NCBI GenBank assembly: GCA_002347035.1
Contig: DEAM01000004.1
Location: forward strand, 35,153 to 99,152
Source: Gemmatimonadales bacterium UBA2982
GTDB lineage: Bacteria > Gemmatimonadota > Gemmatimonadetes > Longimicrobiales > Gaopeijiaceae
Length of the DNA stretch: 64,000 nucleotides
Reading direction: 5' to 3'
The number at the start of each line of letters is the position of its first letter. Positions within the stretch are counted from its first letter, which is position 1. Under the pieces are notes generated by a model. That model was not told the DNA's origin. It did not search any database and saw nothing but the letters and a program-made list of their open reading frames with translations. The position numbers and the translations under genes were made by a program. Shown here one piece after another: positions 44,763 to 52,992 of this stretch.

Positions 44763-46039
44763 TATGGCCGTCCTTTGGGTTCGTAGGTAAGCACGGCGCG
44801 GTTGTCTGTACCAAGCATATCAGCAGAAAACGACCGAATCTGCTCCACCGTAACGTCACGGAGTCGATCGAGTTCCGTGTTCAGGCGGGCAGGATCATCA
44901 AAATACAGCTCAAACATTGAGAGTAGGTCTGCTCGCTGCGCGACTCGCTCCAATGTGTGAACCAGGTCAGTCTCAGTCAGGGCGATAGCCCTATCGACCT
45001 CTCTTTGGGCGGCATCAACCAGTCCGCCGATCTCTTCGCTTATGGCATTTTCGAGTTCCTCAATGTCCGTCTCGGGGTAGCCGGTGCCCCAAACGAGAAA
45101 CATAGATGCCCCCGAAAGGAGTGGGTAAACATAGGACACCACACTCTTGGCAATGCGACGCTCCCTGACGAGCCCATCGTAGAGACGTGACGCACGCCCC
45201 ATTCCAAGAAGGGCCCGAGACACCTCTGCCACGGCAAAGTCTGGCGAGGAGTACGGAGGAATCCGGAACGCCATGATGACACGTGGCAGTGGCACTTCAC
45301 TGATAACTTGATCCCTTACGGTTGTGCCGATCCTTGGTTCCACGTCAGGGTCACCAGGCAATGGCGGGATTGCATCCCCTGGCTCAATCTCTCCAAAGTA
45401 CCGCTGGACTAAATCAAGTGCCTGGTCTGGGTCGACGTCCCCTGCAACTGTGAGGACGGCGTTATTAGGGACGTAATAGGTACTAAAAAAAGATGCGACA
45501 TCCTCAAGGGTCGCGGCATCTAGGTCCTCCATCGATCCAATCACCGTGTGGTAATACGGATGCCCTTCCGGATAGATGAGCGCTTGCAATCTCTCACCCC
45601 AGTCTCCGTAGGGCTGATTGTCGTATCTCTGCCGCTTCTCATTCTTCACTACATCACGCTGATTATCGAGCTTCTCCTGGTCCATCGCCGGAAGCATCCA
45701 GCCCATCCTGTCTGACTCGAGCCAAAGCGCGAGTTCAAGATCGTGCGACGGGACTGTATCAAAATAGTTGGTGCGGTCGAACCAGGTCGAGGCATTGAGG
45801 GTGCCGCCAACACCTTCGATTAATTCAAAGTGCTTGTTCTTGGGCACGTGTGCCGACCCCTGGAACATCATGTGCTCAAAAAGGTGGGCAAATCCTGTCT
45901 TGCCAGCTGGCTCATTCCGAGACCCGACGCCATACCAGAGGTTCACAGCAGCTACTGGAACGGTCTTATCCGGAGAGAAGACAACCTTCAGCCCATTCTC
46001 GAGTTGGTATCGTTCGATCGCAATCGTTAGTGCGCTCAC
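44762..46039 (-). CDS. M16-family zinc peptidase, catalytic partner
   Basis: Carries the inverted zinc motif HLFEH (in GFAHLFEHMMFQGS) plus the downstream Glu in ALWLESDRMGW, so it is the active half of the M16 pair. The GTG at 46039 is chosen: it overlaps the TPR stop (GTGA), has AGGAG 5 bases upstream, and gives 425 residues starting just before the family ENGLKVVFSPD strand. The frame is open to 46102, which would overlap the TPR gene by 67 bases. Confidence 0.92.
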   Translation of the reverse strand: MSALTIAIERYQLENGLKVVFSPDKTVPVAAVNLWYGVGSRNEPAGKTGFAHLFEHMMFQGSAHVPKNKHFELIEGVGGTLNASTWFDRTNYFDTVPSHDLELALWLESDRMGWMLPAMDQEKLDNQRDVVKNEKRQRYDNQPYGDWGERLQALIYPEGHPYYHTVIGSMEDLDAATLEDVASFFSTYYVPNNAVLTVAGDVDPDQALDLVQRYFGEIEPGDAIPPLPGDPDVEPRIGTTVRDQVISEVPLPRVIMAFRIPPYSSPDFAVAEVSRALLGMGRASRLYDGLVRERRIAKSVVSYVYPLLSGASMFLVWGTGYPETDIEELENAISEEIGGLVDAAQREVDRAIALTETDLVHTLERVAQRADLLSMFELYFDDPARLNTELDRLRDVTVEQIRSFSADMLGTDNRAVLTYEPKGRP

Positions 46040-46872
46040 GGGCGCTCCTGTAATCGAGTTCGTAAGAGTTCGGGTCCTAAGTCTTCGCTCAGCATTTGCC
46101 ATGAAGCTTCGGCGCTATCTAACCTATCTTCCACTTCTGTCACTAGCTCTAAGTCATTTTCAGACGCATTCAGGCGGGCACGCTCCAGCATCTCGTACGC
46201 TACTTCATCTCCCCGCGTCGAAGCTGCTGCAAGTGCGGCCCCAAGCTGCGCATCCACATCAGTTTCACGGATGCGAGCGCCTGAAATAAGCTCCCCTGCC
46301 ACCTCATCATCCCTTCCGGCTTCGATCAGCAAAAGCCCGAACACAACCCTCACCCAACCATCTTCGGGATCTAAATGAACGGAGTCTGCCACGGCTTCCG
46401 CGGCCCGATCGGCATCTCCTCCTAGGGCACGGGCCACGCCAAGTTCATACGCGATTTGTGCGTCCGCTGGCTCCAGTGCCCTCGCCACATCGAGTTCTGC
46501 CTCCGCCTGTTCATGAAAACCTTCCCGCGACAGATACGTTCCATACATGAGGCGAGTAAGAGGCAGATCGGGTGCTGTGAGGGCGGCGGTACGTAAAACG
46601 CGCTCAGCATCTTCGTCATCGAAGGCGGCAATTCCGTTTCCGGCTGTGGCTAGAACATAGGGGTCTTCTGGTTCCAATGTGATAGCCCGCTTAAACCGCT
46701 CGTAGGCTACTCCCTCTAACCCGAGTTCACGTTCCGCCACCCCAAGCCAGCAATGCACGGCTGGTTCATCTTTGAAGTCGGAAAGGTGCTCCCTTAAGAG
46801 GTCGGCCATGAGTTCCCATTCACTCTCTTCGCCCAGACTATGAGCACGCTCTAGTAACTGCTCTAAGTCCAC
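46036..46872 (-). CDS. Tetratricopeptide-repeat protein
   Basis: 278 residues of helical TPR-like repeats: LGVAERELGLEGVAYERFKRAITLEPEDPYV, EAELDVARALEPADAQIAYELGVARALGGD, and DSVHLDPEDGWVRVVFGLLLIEAG. No signal peptide, so cytoplasmic. It begins with GTG directly at the gpmI stop (TAG|GTG) and ends overlapping the M16 gene. The partner is unknown; position suggests a scaffold or peptidase accessory role, which is inference. Confidence 0.72.
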   Translation of the reverse strand: MDLEQLLERAHSLGEESEWELMADLLREHLSDFKDEPAVHCWLGVAERELGLEGVAYERFKRAITLEPEDPYVLATAGNGIAAFDDEDAERVLRTAALTAPDLPLTRLMYGTYLSREGFHEQAEAELDVARALEPADAQIAYELGVARALGGDADRAAEAVADSVHLDPEDGWVRVVFGLLLIEAGRDDEVAGELISGARIRETDVDAQLGAALAAASTRGDEVAYEMLERARLNASENDLELVTEVEDRLDSAEASWQMLSEDLGPELLRTRLQERP

Positions 46873-48405
46873 CTAGCGGGCCACCAGATCACGACCAGTC
46901 ATTTCTTTTGGTTGAGCGATGCCCATGTAACCCAACACTGTCGGAGCCACGTCCGCCAGCCTCCCCGGCCCCTCAAGTGCTTCGACCTTACCAGTCGGAT
47001 CATAAATGATAAAGTCTACCGGCTCAGTAGTGTGTGCAGTGTGCGGATTTCCCTCCTTATCAACCATGTTTTCACAGTTGCCGTGGTCCGCAGTAACCAG
47101 AGCCACCCATTGCTCGTGCGCCTCAATCTCCTCTAGGATTTTACCAAGGCATCCATCGACGGCCTGGACTGCCTCTACCGCTGCCGGAATAGAGCCAGTG
47201 TGCCCAACCATATCCGGGTTCGCGAAGTTCACGAGAATAAAATTGAAATCCTCATTCCTAACCCCGTTTATAACGGCTTCGGTGACTCCTTGAGCACTCA
47301 TCTCGGGGCGTAGGTCGTAAGTCGCGACCTTCGGCGACGGGATCAATGCTCGCTCTTCTCCAGTGAAAGGAGCCTCTCCTCCACCGTTGAAAAAGTAAGT
47401 GACGTGAGCGTACTTCTCAGTCTCGGCGGCCTTGAGCTGCCTCAACCCTTCACCTGCGAGGACCTCAGAGAGCCCCATCCGCACGTCAATGGGCGGAAAG
47501 GCAACTTTAACAGGCAAGTCTGACTCGTATTCAGTCATTGTCACTATATCTGCCGGGGCTTCCACTTCGCGCTCGAAGTTGTCAAAGCTTGGCACCCCAA
47601 GGGCTGAAACGAGTTGTCGCATCCTGTCAGCCCGAAAATTGATCGTGATGACAGTATCCTCAGGCCTTATTCCTGCCTCACCTGCACCCCTGATTCCTGT
47701 AGGTAGTACAAACTCATCAGTGACGTTTGATGCGTACCTCTCTCTAAGGAACCCCAGGCCATGGGCCCATTCATCTGACTCCCCTCGAGCAATAAGATCA
47801 TATGCTTTCTTGATTCGATCCCAACGATGGTCACGATCCATTGCCCAGTATCGGCCAATAACTGAAGCAATCCTCCACTCCTCACTTCGCGAAGTGAGTG
47901 CTTCGACTTCAGCTAAATAGCTGGCCCCACCGGTTGGAGAAGTATCACGACCATCTGTAAAGCAGTGCACCCGCAGCGCCAGATCCCTCGGGAGCAAGTC
48001 CATTATTGCAGTGAGATGACGAAGGTGGCTGTGCACACCCCCATCCGAGATGAGCCCTGTTATATGGAGTGTTCCACTACGTTCTTCCAGCTGCGTAACA
48101 AGCTCAGGAAGCCCCAAATGGCTAGCGAAAGTACCCTCCGTGATAGCCCTATCAATTCGGACAATATCCTGGTCGACTACACGCCCAGCTCCGAGGTTCA
48201 GATGACCGACCTCGGAGTTGCCCATCTGGCCCTCGGGGAGTCCCACGTCCTGTCCAGAACACGCCAGCCTTGTGCGCGTGCACTCGCCATAAAGTCGCCG
48301 GTACACGGGTATATCGGCCAGCTCGACGGCATTTCCTTGGTCAGGAATTCCCTTTAGGTCAGAGTGGCCCCAGCCATCTAGGATAATGAGTAGCACCTTT
48401 CGCAT
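46873..48405 (-). CDS. gpmI: 2,3-bisphosphoglycerate-independent phosphoglycerate mutase
   Basis: Glycolytic/gluconeogenic interconversion of 3- and 2-phosphoglycerate, Mn-dependent. 510 residues. ILDGWG near the N-terminus, the phosphorylated serine in GQMGNSEVGHLNLGAGR, HCFTDGRDTSPTG, ITINFRADRMRQL, and the metal site VTADHGNCENM are all present. It is first of gpmI-TPR-M16-M16, a tightly packed minus-strand unit. Confidence 0.96.
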   Translation of the reverse strand: MRKVLLIILDGWGHSDLKGIPDQGNAVELADIPVYRRLYGECTRTRLACSGQDVGLPEGQMGNSEVGHLNLGAGRVVDQDIVRIDRAITEGTFASHLGLPELVTQLEERSGTLHITGLISDGGVHSHLRHLTAIMDLLPRDLALRVHCFTDGRDTSPTGGASYLAEVEALTSRSEEWRIASVIGRYWAMDRDHRWDRIKKAYDLIARGESDEWAHGLGFLRERYASNVTDEFVLPTGIRGAGEAGIRPEDTVITINFRADRMRQLVSALGVPSFDNFEREVEAPADIVTMTEYESDLPVKVAFPPIDVRMGLSEVLAGEGLRQLKAAETEKYAHVTYFFNGGGEAPFTGEERALIPSPKVATYDLRPEMSAQGVTEAVINGVRNEDFNFILVNFANPDMVGHTGSIPAAVEAVQAVDGCLGKILEEIEAHEQWVALVTADHGNCENMVDKEGNPHTAHTTEPVDFIIYDPTGKVEALEGPGRLADVAPTVLGYMGIAQPKEMTGRDLVAR

Positions 48406-48564
48406 GATATAAATCTAGCAGGGTCCTAAAGGGTGAAAGGAATTCAATGCAGCACGTCCAGTAGTACCGTCAAGCGAATTCGGATCTGGCTGACCACACT
48501 GGAGGAATCTGTCACGCTCGACAAATCTAACTAAGATCCTGCTCAACTTTCCGCTAATAGTGGC

Positions 48565-49704
48565 ATGGATGGAGGAGTCTTTTTGCGTTACCAGCCCTTC
48601 CGTATGGAGCGGTGGCAGTCCACGTATGAGCACCGCGTGAGACTCAACCTCTCAGAGAGTGGGGTCGACCCCCTTACCGTGGGCGGCCTACTAGAAATTT
48701 CTGGAGAAGACAAACGAATTGAAGACGTCCACCTCGAGTACTCGCAGTCCAACGGTTCGGATGAACTCCGCTCACTCATAGCCGCCGACTATGACGGGGC
48801 TACTGAAAACTCTGTACTCGTGACCGTGGGTGGAGCAGAGGCAAACTATACTTGTTTCTGGCACCTGTTCGAGTCCAAGGGCCAGGCCGCCACGGTTGTG
48901 CCTAACTACGGGCAGATTCCCGGCCTAGTGGAATCCTTTGGTGGGCACGTCTTTCCGGTCGAGTTAGTAGAAAGTGAGGGCTGGCAACCGAATCTAAGCG
49001 CCCTCTCAACCGCCCTAGAGGAAGGCGCGCGATTTCTTCTGGTGACCAACCCCAACAACCCGACTGGGGCTAGCCTTTCAGCCCAGTCGATGGATGCCAT
49101 CGTCGAGTTAACTGAGCGATATGGAGCTTGGATTCTCGCTGATGAGGTCTATCAGGGCGCAGAAGTAAAGGAGGAGCGCACAGCGTCTTTCTGGGGACGC
49201 CATGACCGAGTGCTAATTACTAACTCCCTCTCCAAGGCCTTCGGTTTACCTGGCCTGCGCATTGGCTGGATTGTCGGGCCCCCAGGGGCCATAGAAGAGC
49301 TGTGGGGACGGACAGACTATACGACAATCTGCCCCTCTTCCTTATCTGACACCCTTGCTTGCCTGGCTTTGGAGCAACGGACCAGACTGAGAATCCGCAA
49401 ACGCACGCAGGGTATCGTGCGGGCTAATCTGGCTTTGCTTGAGAATTGGATGGGCGAGCAAAAAGGCCGATTCACATACAGGCCTCCAGATGCCGGAGCA
49501 ATCTGCTACACGCGGTATGATGCCAACGTTAATTCCACAGATTTCGCCGAAAAGCTTCGCCTAGAGAAGGATGTCCTCGTCGTTCCCGGAGATCACTTCG
49601 GCATGGACGGCTACCTGAGGATCGGCTTCGGAAATCCCGAAGACGAGCTCCTGGAAGGTCTCGGTCTGATACGTGATGCGTTCGATGAGTTGTCCGCTGT
49701 GTGA
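48565..49704 (+). CDS. PLP-dependent class I/II aminotransferase (capreomycidine-synthase-like)
   Basis: Fold-type I PLP enzyme of up to 379 residues. Key elements: LNLSESGVDPLTVGGL near the N-terminus, NPNNPTG, ADEVYQGAE, and the PLP lysine in ITNSLSKAFGLPGLRIGW. The N-terminal pattern and length resemble the branch containing capreomycidine synthases (VioD/CmnD type), but most members have no assigned function. The start is uncertain: ATG 48565 lacks a ribosome site, while TTG 48583 has GGAGGA 6 bases upstream. It is divergent from gpmI and convergent with the ArsC-family gene. Confidence 0.85.
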   Translation: MDGGVFLRYQPFRMERWQSTYEHRVRLNLSESGVDPLTVGGLLEISGEDKRIEDVHLEYSQSNGSDELRSLIAADYDGATENSVLVTVGGAEANYTCFWHLFESKGQAATVVPNYGQIPGLVESFGGHVFPVELVESEGWQPNLSALSTALEEGARFLLVTNPNNPTGASLSAQSMDAIVELTERYGAWILADEVYQGAEVKEERTASFWGRHDRVLITNSLSKAFGLPGLRIGWIVGPPGAIEELWGRTDYTTICPSSLSDTLACLALEQRTRLRIRKRTQGIVRANLALLENWMGEQKGRFTYRPPDAGAICYTRYDANVNSTDFAEKLRLEKDVLVVPGDHFGMDGYLRIGFGNPEDELLEGLGLIRDAFDELSAV

Positions 49705-49790
49705 CATAACGCTTGAGCCAAATAAGTGCCGAATCAGCTCAAGTTCCTAACCACATACTACTAGTGTTGGCAGCCACTCCCTTGGGCGAT

Positions 49791-50144
49791 CTAGAGCAGA
49801 CCACTCACCGCTTCGATTGGTCTACCCAGCACAGCTCTTTCACCTCTCACTACAATTGGCCTCTGTAGTAGACTCGGGTAGTCCACTATGGCCTTCATTA
49901 AATCAGCATCACTCAGTGATTCATCATCCAATCCAAGTTCCTTATACACCTTTTCCCGCTTCCTCAAAACATCCCTGGGCCTAAGTCCGGCCTTGCCGAG
50001 CAAAGCGGCCAACTCTTCTTCGGATAGGGGATCCATGAAGTAATTAACGCGAGCGAAGTCAAAGCCTCGCATCTCTAGAAGCTTCACGAGCTTCCGGCAG
50101 GTCGTTCACGTCGGCTTCTCGTATACGGTGATCAGGTCAGACAT
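49791..50144 (-). CDS. Selenocysteine-containing ArsC/Spx-family oxidoreductase
   Basis: Reading upstream from a 98-residue open frame (49791-50087) through an in-frame TGA at 50106-50108 gives an ATG at 50144 and a complete 117-residue ArsC/Spx-family protein. The N-terminus reads MSDLITVYEKPT-U-TTCRKLVKLL: TGA falls on the first Cys of the family CxxC motif (Cys-Thr-Thr-Cys), leaving the resolving Cys (C16). Downstream matches the family (MRGFDFARVNYFMDP, RPIVVRGERAVLGRP). The reading is most simply UGA decoded as selenocysteine, supported by the hairpin at 50073-50105. Without it the protein would lack its active site. Activity (arsenate reductase, thiol oxidoreductase or regulator) is not determined. 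It lies 43 bases after the propeller gene stop, and no strong ribosome site is visible. Confidence 0.85.
50073..50105 (-). promoter_or_regulatory. Candidate bacterial SECIS element
   Basis: On the minus strand the mRNA just after the UGA can fold GAAGCT (50094-50089) with AGCTTC (50083-50078), extended by a G-U pair and, past one mismatch, a C-G pair. The apical loop is CGUGA, with G in the second position. The loop starts 18 bases after UGA, the spacing seen for the E. coli fdhF SECIS. Loop size, the early G and spacing are the known requirements for SelB recognition. Predicted by eye, not by folding software. Confidence 0.7.
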
Positions 50145-50186
50145 AAGCTGACGACCCAAAGAGATCGTGGGTCAGATATGACATCT

Positions 50187-51260
50187 CTAGGACCCATTAC
50201 TCCTCAGTTCAAAATGTACCTGTGCGAGAGCGATGCCACTCTCGCCTGCCACCGCGTAGAGAAGGAAAACCTCTCCATCTTCCTCGAAGATAGCCGGATC
50301 CCGAAGCTGATTGACCTGCCCGTAGGCTGTACTTCGCACGGAGGGCTCTAGAGGTGCGTCGGCTCCCTCCCAGTCGTACTCAGGGCGAAGTATTTCCGTC
50401 GGTGCACTCTCAGACCACGATCGCCAATCACTGGAAAGATCGATAGTACTGAGCAAGATCCTCTCGGGCACATGACCCACTTGGGTCCAGAACACAAAAA
50501 GTGTGTCGTCTCGAAGGAGTAGCGCCGAATGTCGCATACTGCTGTTGAAAAGGCGCGGGCCCTCTTCAAAACCACCGAGTGCATTGTGAGAGCGGTAAAA
50601 CTGACCCGGCATCGCCATAGCATAGGTGTATCCGCCATGCTGAAAAATCCGCATGTAAGTTCGGCCAAGCACCTCAGGCAAGGCTTGGAAATGAATCCCA
50701 TCAGGAGACCTGGCGACACGGGAGGACTGACGGCTCACCCCTTCGAGGCCGTGGAAATACATGATGATGCGATAGTTCTCGTCGTCGACGTGCACGTCCG
50801 GGGAAGCAATGTGCGGAGTGGTGGCCTCAAAGAGGCGGTCATGCGAGATCCCGTCTCCGGCAGTCCGGCTGGACGCGCGGAGTCGTTCAGCTTCATCCCG
50901 CGAAACCTCCGGAGGCTCAGCCGGGAAATGCGAGTTCTCAATCTGAAGACTCCCTGGCGCATAAATTCTCCAGGGGCCCTTCAGATCGTCAGCATACGCC
51001 ATACGAATGTAGAGCCCCTTGTGATCAGCAAAGTAGAGGTAGTACGCACCTAGGGGGTCCTCAATCCAGTCAGGAACTCGGATGAGCGAAGGCCCCTGGA
51101 TGTTCTCACCGATACTAGGATGGATTCCTGGTGCAATAATTGGCTCGCTCAGAAGCCGCTCCACCCGAATGCCGAGTTCACCAGTCTGGGCACCAACGTG
51201 GTTGTTAAGTCCCAAAAATAAAGCCGCGAGTCCGAGCGCGATTGTCATGAGATTTCTCAT
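50187..51260 (-). CDS. Secreted five-bladed propeller protein (GH43/GH32-like)
   Basis: 357 residues with a signal peptide (MRNLMTIALGLAALFLGL...VGAQ). Repeats such as GPSLIRVPDWIEDPLGAYYLYFADHKG, ARSPDGIHFQALPEV, YRSHNALGGFEEGPRLF and LRDPAIFEEDGEVFLLYAVAGE are the DxxxxxxDGxxYLxY pattern of clan GH-F/J glycosidase propellers. Catalytic acids cannot be assigned confidently, so glycosidase activity is unproven. The ATG overlaps the M1 gene stop (ATGA). Confidence 0.75.
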   Translation of the reverse strand: MRNLMTIALGLAALFLGLNNHVGAQTGELGIRVERLLSEPIIAPGIHPSIGENIQGPSLIRVPDWIEDPLGAYYLYFADHKGLYIRMAYADDLKGPWRIYAPGSLQIENSHFPAEPPEVSRDEAERLRASSRTAGDGISHDRLFEATTPHIASPDVHVDDENYRIIMYFHGLEGVSRQSSRVARSPDGIHFQALPEVLGRTYMRIFQHGGYTYAMAMPGQFYRSHNALGGFEEGPRLFNSSMRHSALLLRDDTLFVFWTQVGHVPERILLSTIDLSSDWRSWSESAPTEILRPEYDWEGADAPLEPSVRSTAYGQVNQLRDPAIFEEDGEVFLLYAVAGESGIALAQVHFELRSNGS

Positions 51261-52900
51261 GGCTGATCCACCTCTCTGGATTCTACATAGAAGTTCTCGT
51301 CTACATCGAGGGTGGCACCTCTACTGAGTTGAGTTTCGGCGGTCTGCCACTGTTCCCTCGGCACGATCCACGTATAGCGACCTGGATCAAGCGCCACCCG
51401 GACAGGCATTTCGAACCCAGAAACTACATTTGCCCAGCGGTACATAAGCGTGGGTCCAGTCAATTGCCACTCAAGGACTGGAACCATAACCGTCCTCAGG
51501 TACTGCTCAAAAACTGGAGACAGATCCAACTCTGACTCGCGACTGATATACTCCTCAACACTTGCTCCAGGCACAATCTGGTGACGAAACTCCTCGTTTA
51601 TTCCTCGCAGGATCCCCCGCCACGAAACATCCTCTCCGACAAGCTGCCGAAGCATGTGGAGGAAGTTTGCAACCTTGTAGTACTTATCGTCTCCGGCATC
51701 GTCGGAGACCCCGAGAGTGCCTACAACTGGTCGGTCGTTGAGAATACGCCCTCGAGTTCCAATGACATACTCAGCGCCGGCCTCTGCACTGCTGGTAAGA
51801 CATTCTGTGTATAGACTTTCAGCATATGCGGCGAATCCCTCATGGACCCAGTTCTCAGCGATATCTGCAGCGGTAACATTGTTTCCCCACCATTCATGTG
51901 CGCTCTCATGAACGACTATGAAATCCCACTGAAGCCCCCATCCGGTCCCTGAAAGGTCCATGCCTCGGTAACCGTCTTGGTAGCCGTTCCCGTAGGTGAC
52001 TGCGCTCTGATGCTCCATCCCTAGATACGGCACCTCGACCAGCTTATATCCGTCCTCATACCATGGATAAGGGCCAAACCAATGTTCGAAGCACTGCAGC
52101 GTGCTACGAGCCTGTGGCCACTGAGCCCTGGCACGTTCTAGGTTCTCTGCCAGTGGCCAAAAGTCCATCGTGAGGAGCCCAGATTCTCCCTGTATTTCCT
52201 CCTGCCAGTGGGCGTAACTCCCAGCATTAACAGAGATGCTGTAATTGTTGATTGGGTTCGCAACAAACCACTCGTACGTCGTGGTGCCATTAGGATTTCT
52301 ACGGGTATCCCGCAGCCGGCCGTTCGACACGTTGACCATCGGATCAGGCACGGTCACAGCAATGCGTTGGCTATCCGGTTCCTCGCTCTGGATATCCTTA
52401 TTCGGCCACCACACACTAGCACCTAATCCTTGATTTGAAGTTGCCACCCACGGCCTCCCTGATCCGTCCGAAGTCCACTGGTAACCGCCATCCCAGGGAG
52501 GATTTACGGCTTCGGTGGGCTGCCCACTGAAATGCGCTATAACCTCGTGGACTTCTCCAGGGTTCTGCGTAATCGGGAGCCTCGCAAAATAAGCGTCCCC
52601 GTCACGGCGAAGTGAAACTGAAACGCCTTCAAAAATAAGGCTGTCTAAAGTCATCGGGTGTTGAAGATCAATCTGCATCTCATCGCCAAGAGTTAGCACC
52701 AAGTAGGTGATAGTATTGTGGCCTGAGAGACTCTGCTGGTCTGGTGTAACCTCTACCTCAAGATCATAAAACTTGACATCCCACCACGCTCGGGCCGGGC
52801 CATTTCCACCCCGGAGGGTGTCTGCCCTCGTAAACTGAGGTTCCTGAGCAGAAAGAGCCGCAGTAGTTAGGCAGAATACCGCGATAGCGATTGATCGCAT
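51257..52900 (-). CDS. Secreted M1-family metallopeptidase (aminopeptidase)
   Basis: Zinc peptidase with HESAHEWWGN (HExxH) and the third ligand Glu 18 residues on in WVHEGFAAYAESLY; the exopeptidase motif in the region before it is LVEVPYLGMEHQ (GxMEN-like with H replacing N). The ATG at 52900 gives a signal peptide (MRSIAIAVFCLTTAALSAQ). The open frame upstream (to 52963) crosses the terminator at 52922-52956 and is not coding. About 547 residues. The propeller gene follows with overlap. Confidence 0.9.
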   Translation of the reverse strand: MRSIAIAVFCLTTAALSAQEPQFTRADTLRGGNGPARAWWDVKFYDLEVEVTPDQQSLSGHNTITYLVLTLGDEMQIDLQHPMTLDSLIFEGVSVSLRRDGDAYFARLPITQNPGEVHEVIAHFSGQPTEAVNPPWDGGYQWTSDGSGRPWVATSNQGLGASVWWPNKDIQSEEPDSQRIAVTVPDPMVNVSNGRLRDTRRNPNGTTTYEWFVANPINNYSISVNAGSYAHWQEEIQGESGLLTMDFWPLAENLERARAQWPQARSTLQCFEHWFGPYPWYEDGYKLVEVPYLGMEHQSAVTYGNGYQDGYRGMDLSGTGWGLQWDFIVVHESAHEWWGNNVTAADIAENWVHEGFAAYAESLYTECLTSSAEAGAEYVIGTRGRILNDRPVVGTLGVSDDAGDDKYYKVANFLHMLRQLVGEDVSWRGILRGINEEFRHQIVPGASVEEYISRESELDLSPVFEQYLRTVMVPVLEWQLTGPTLMYRWANVVSGFEMPVRVALDPGRYTWIVPREQWQTAETQLSRGATLDVDENFYVESREVDQP

Positions 52901-52921
52901 AAGTAAGCTTAATGAGGGAAA

Positions 52922-52956
52922 AGCGGGGTCTGGTGGGCAACCCACCAGACCCCGCT
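52922..52956 (-). terminator. Intrinsic terminator after NHL gene
   Basis: A perfect 16-base-pair stem (52922-52937 with 52941-52956) and a 3-base loop, followed on the minus strand by TTTTCCC. It lies 37 bases past the NHL gene stop and shows that the M1 gene has its own promoter and starts at 52900, leaving little room for that promoter (about 20 bases). Confidence 0.9.
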
Positions 52957-52992
52957 CGTGCAAAGCTGAGTAACCAGACCTTGCTGTTTTTC

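Noticed and set aside
49791..50087. Truncated 98-residue ArsC-like gene starting at GTG 50087, i.e. a pseudogene or short protein
   Set aside because: The missing part is present in frame directly upstream, interrupted only by a TGA at the exact active-site Cys and followed by a SECIS-like hairpin, so a selenoprotein explains it better. Sequencing error remains possible.
52901..52963. Upstream extension of the M1 peptidase frame
   Set aside because: It would place a 16-bp terminator hairpin inside the coding sequence; the ATG at 52900 gives a normal signal peptide.
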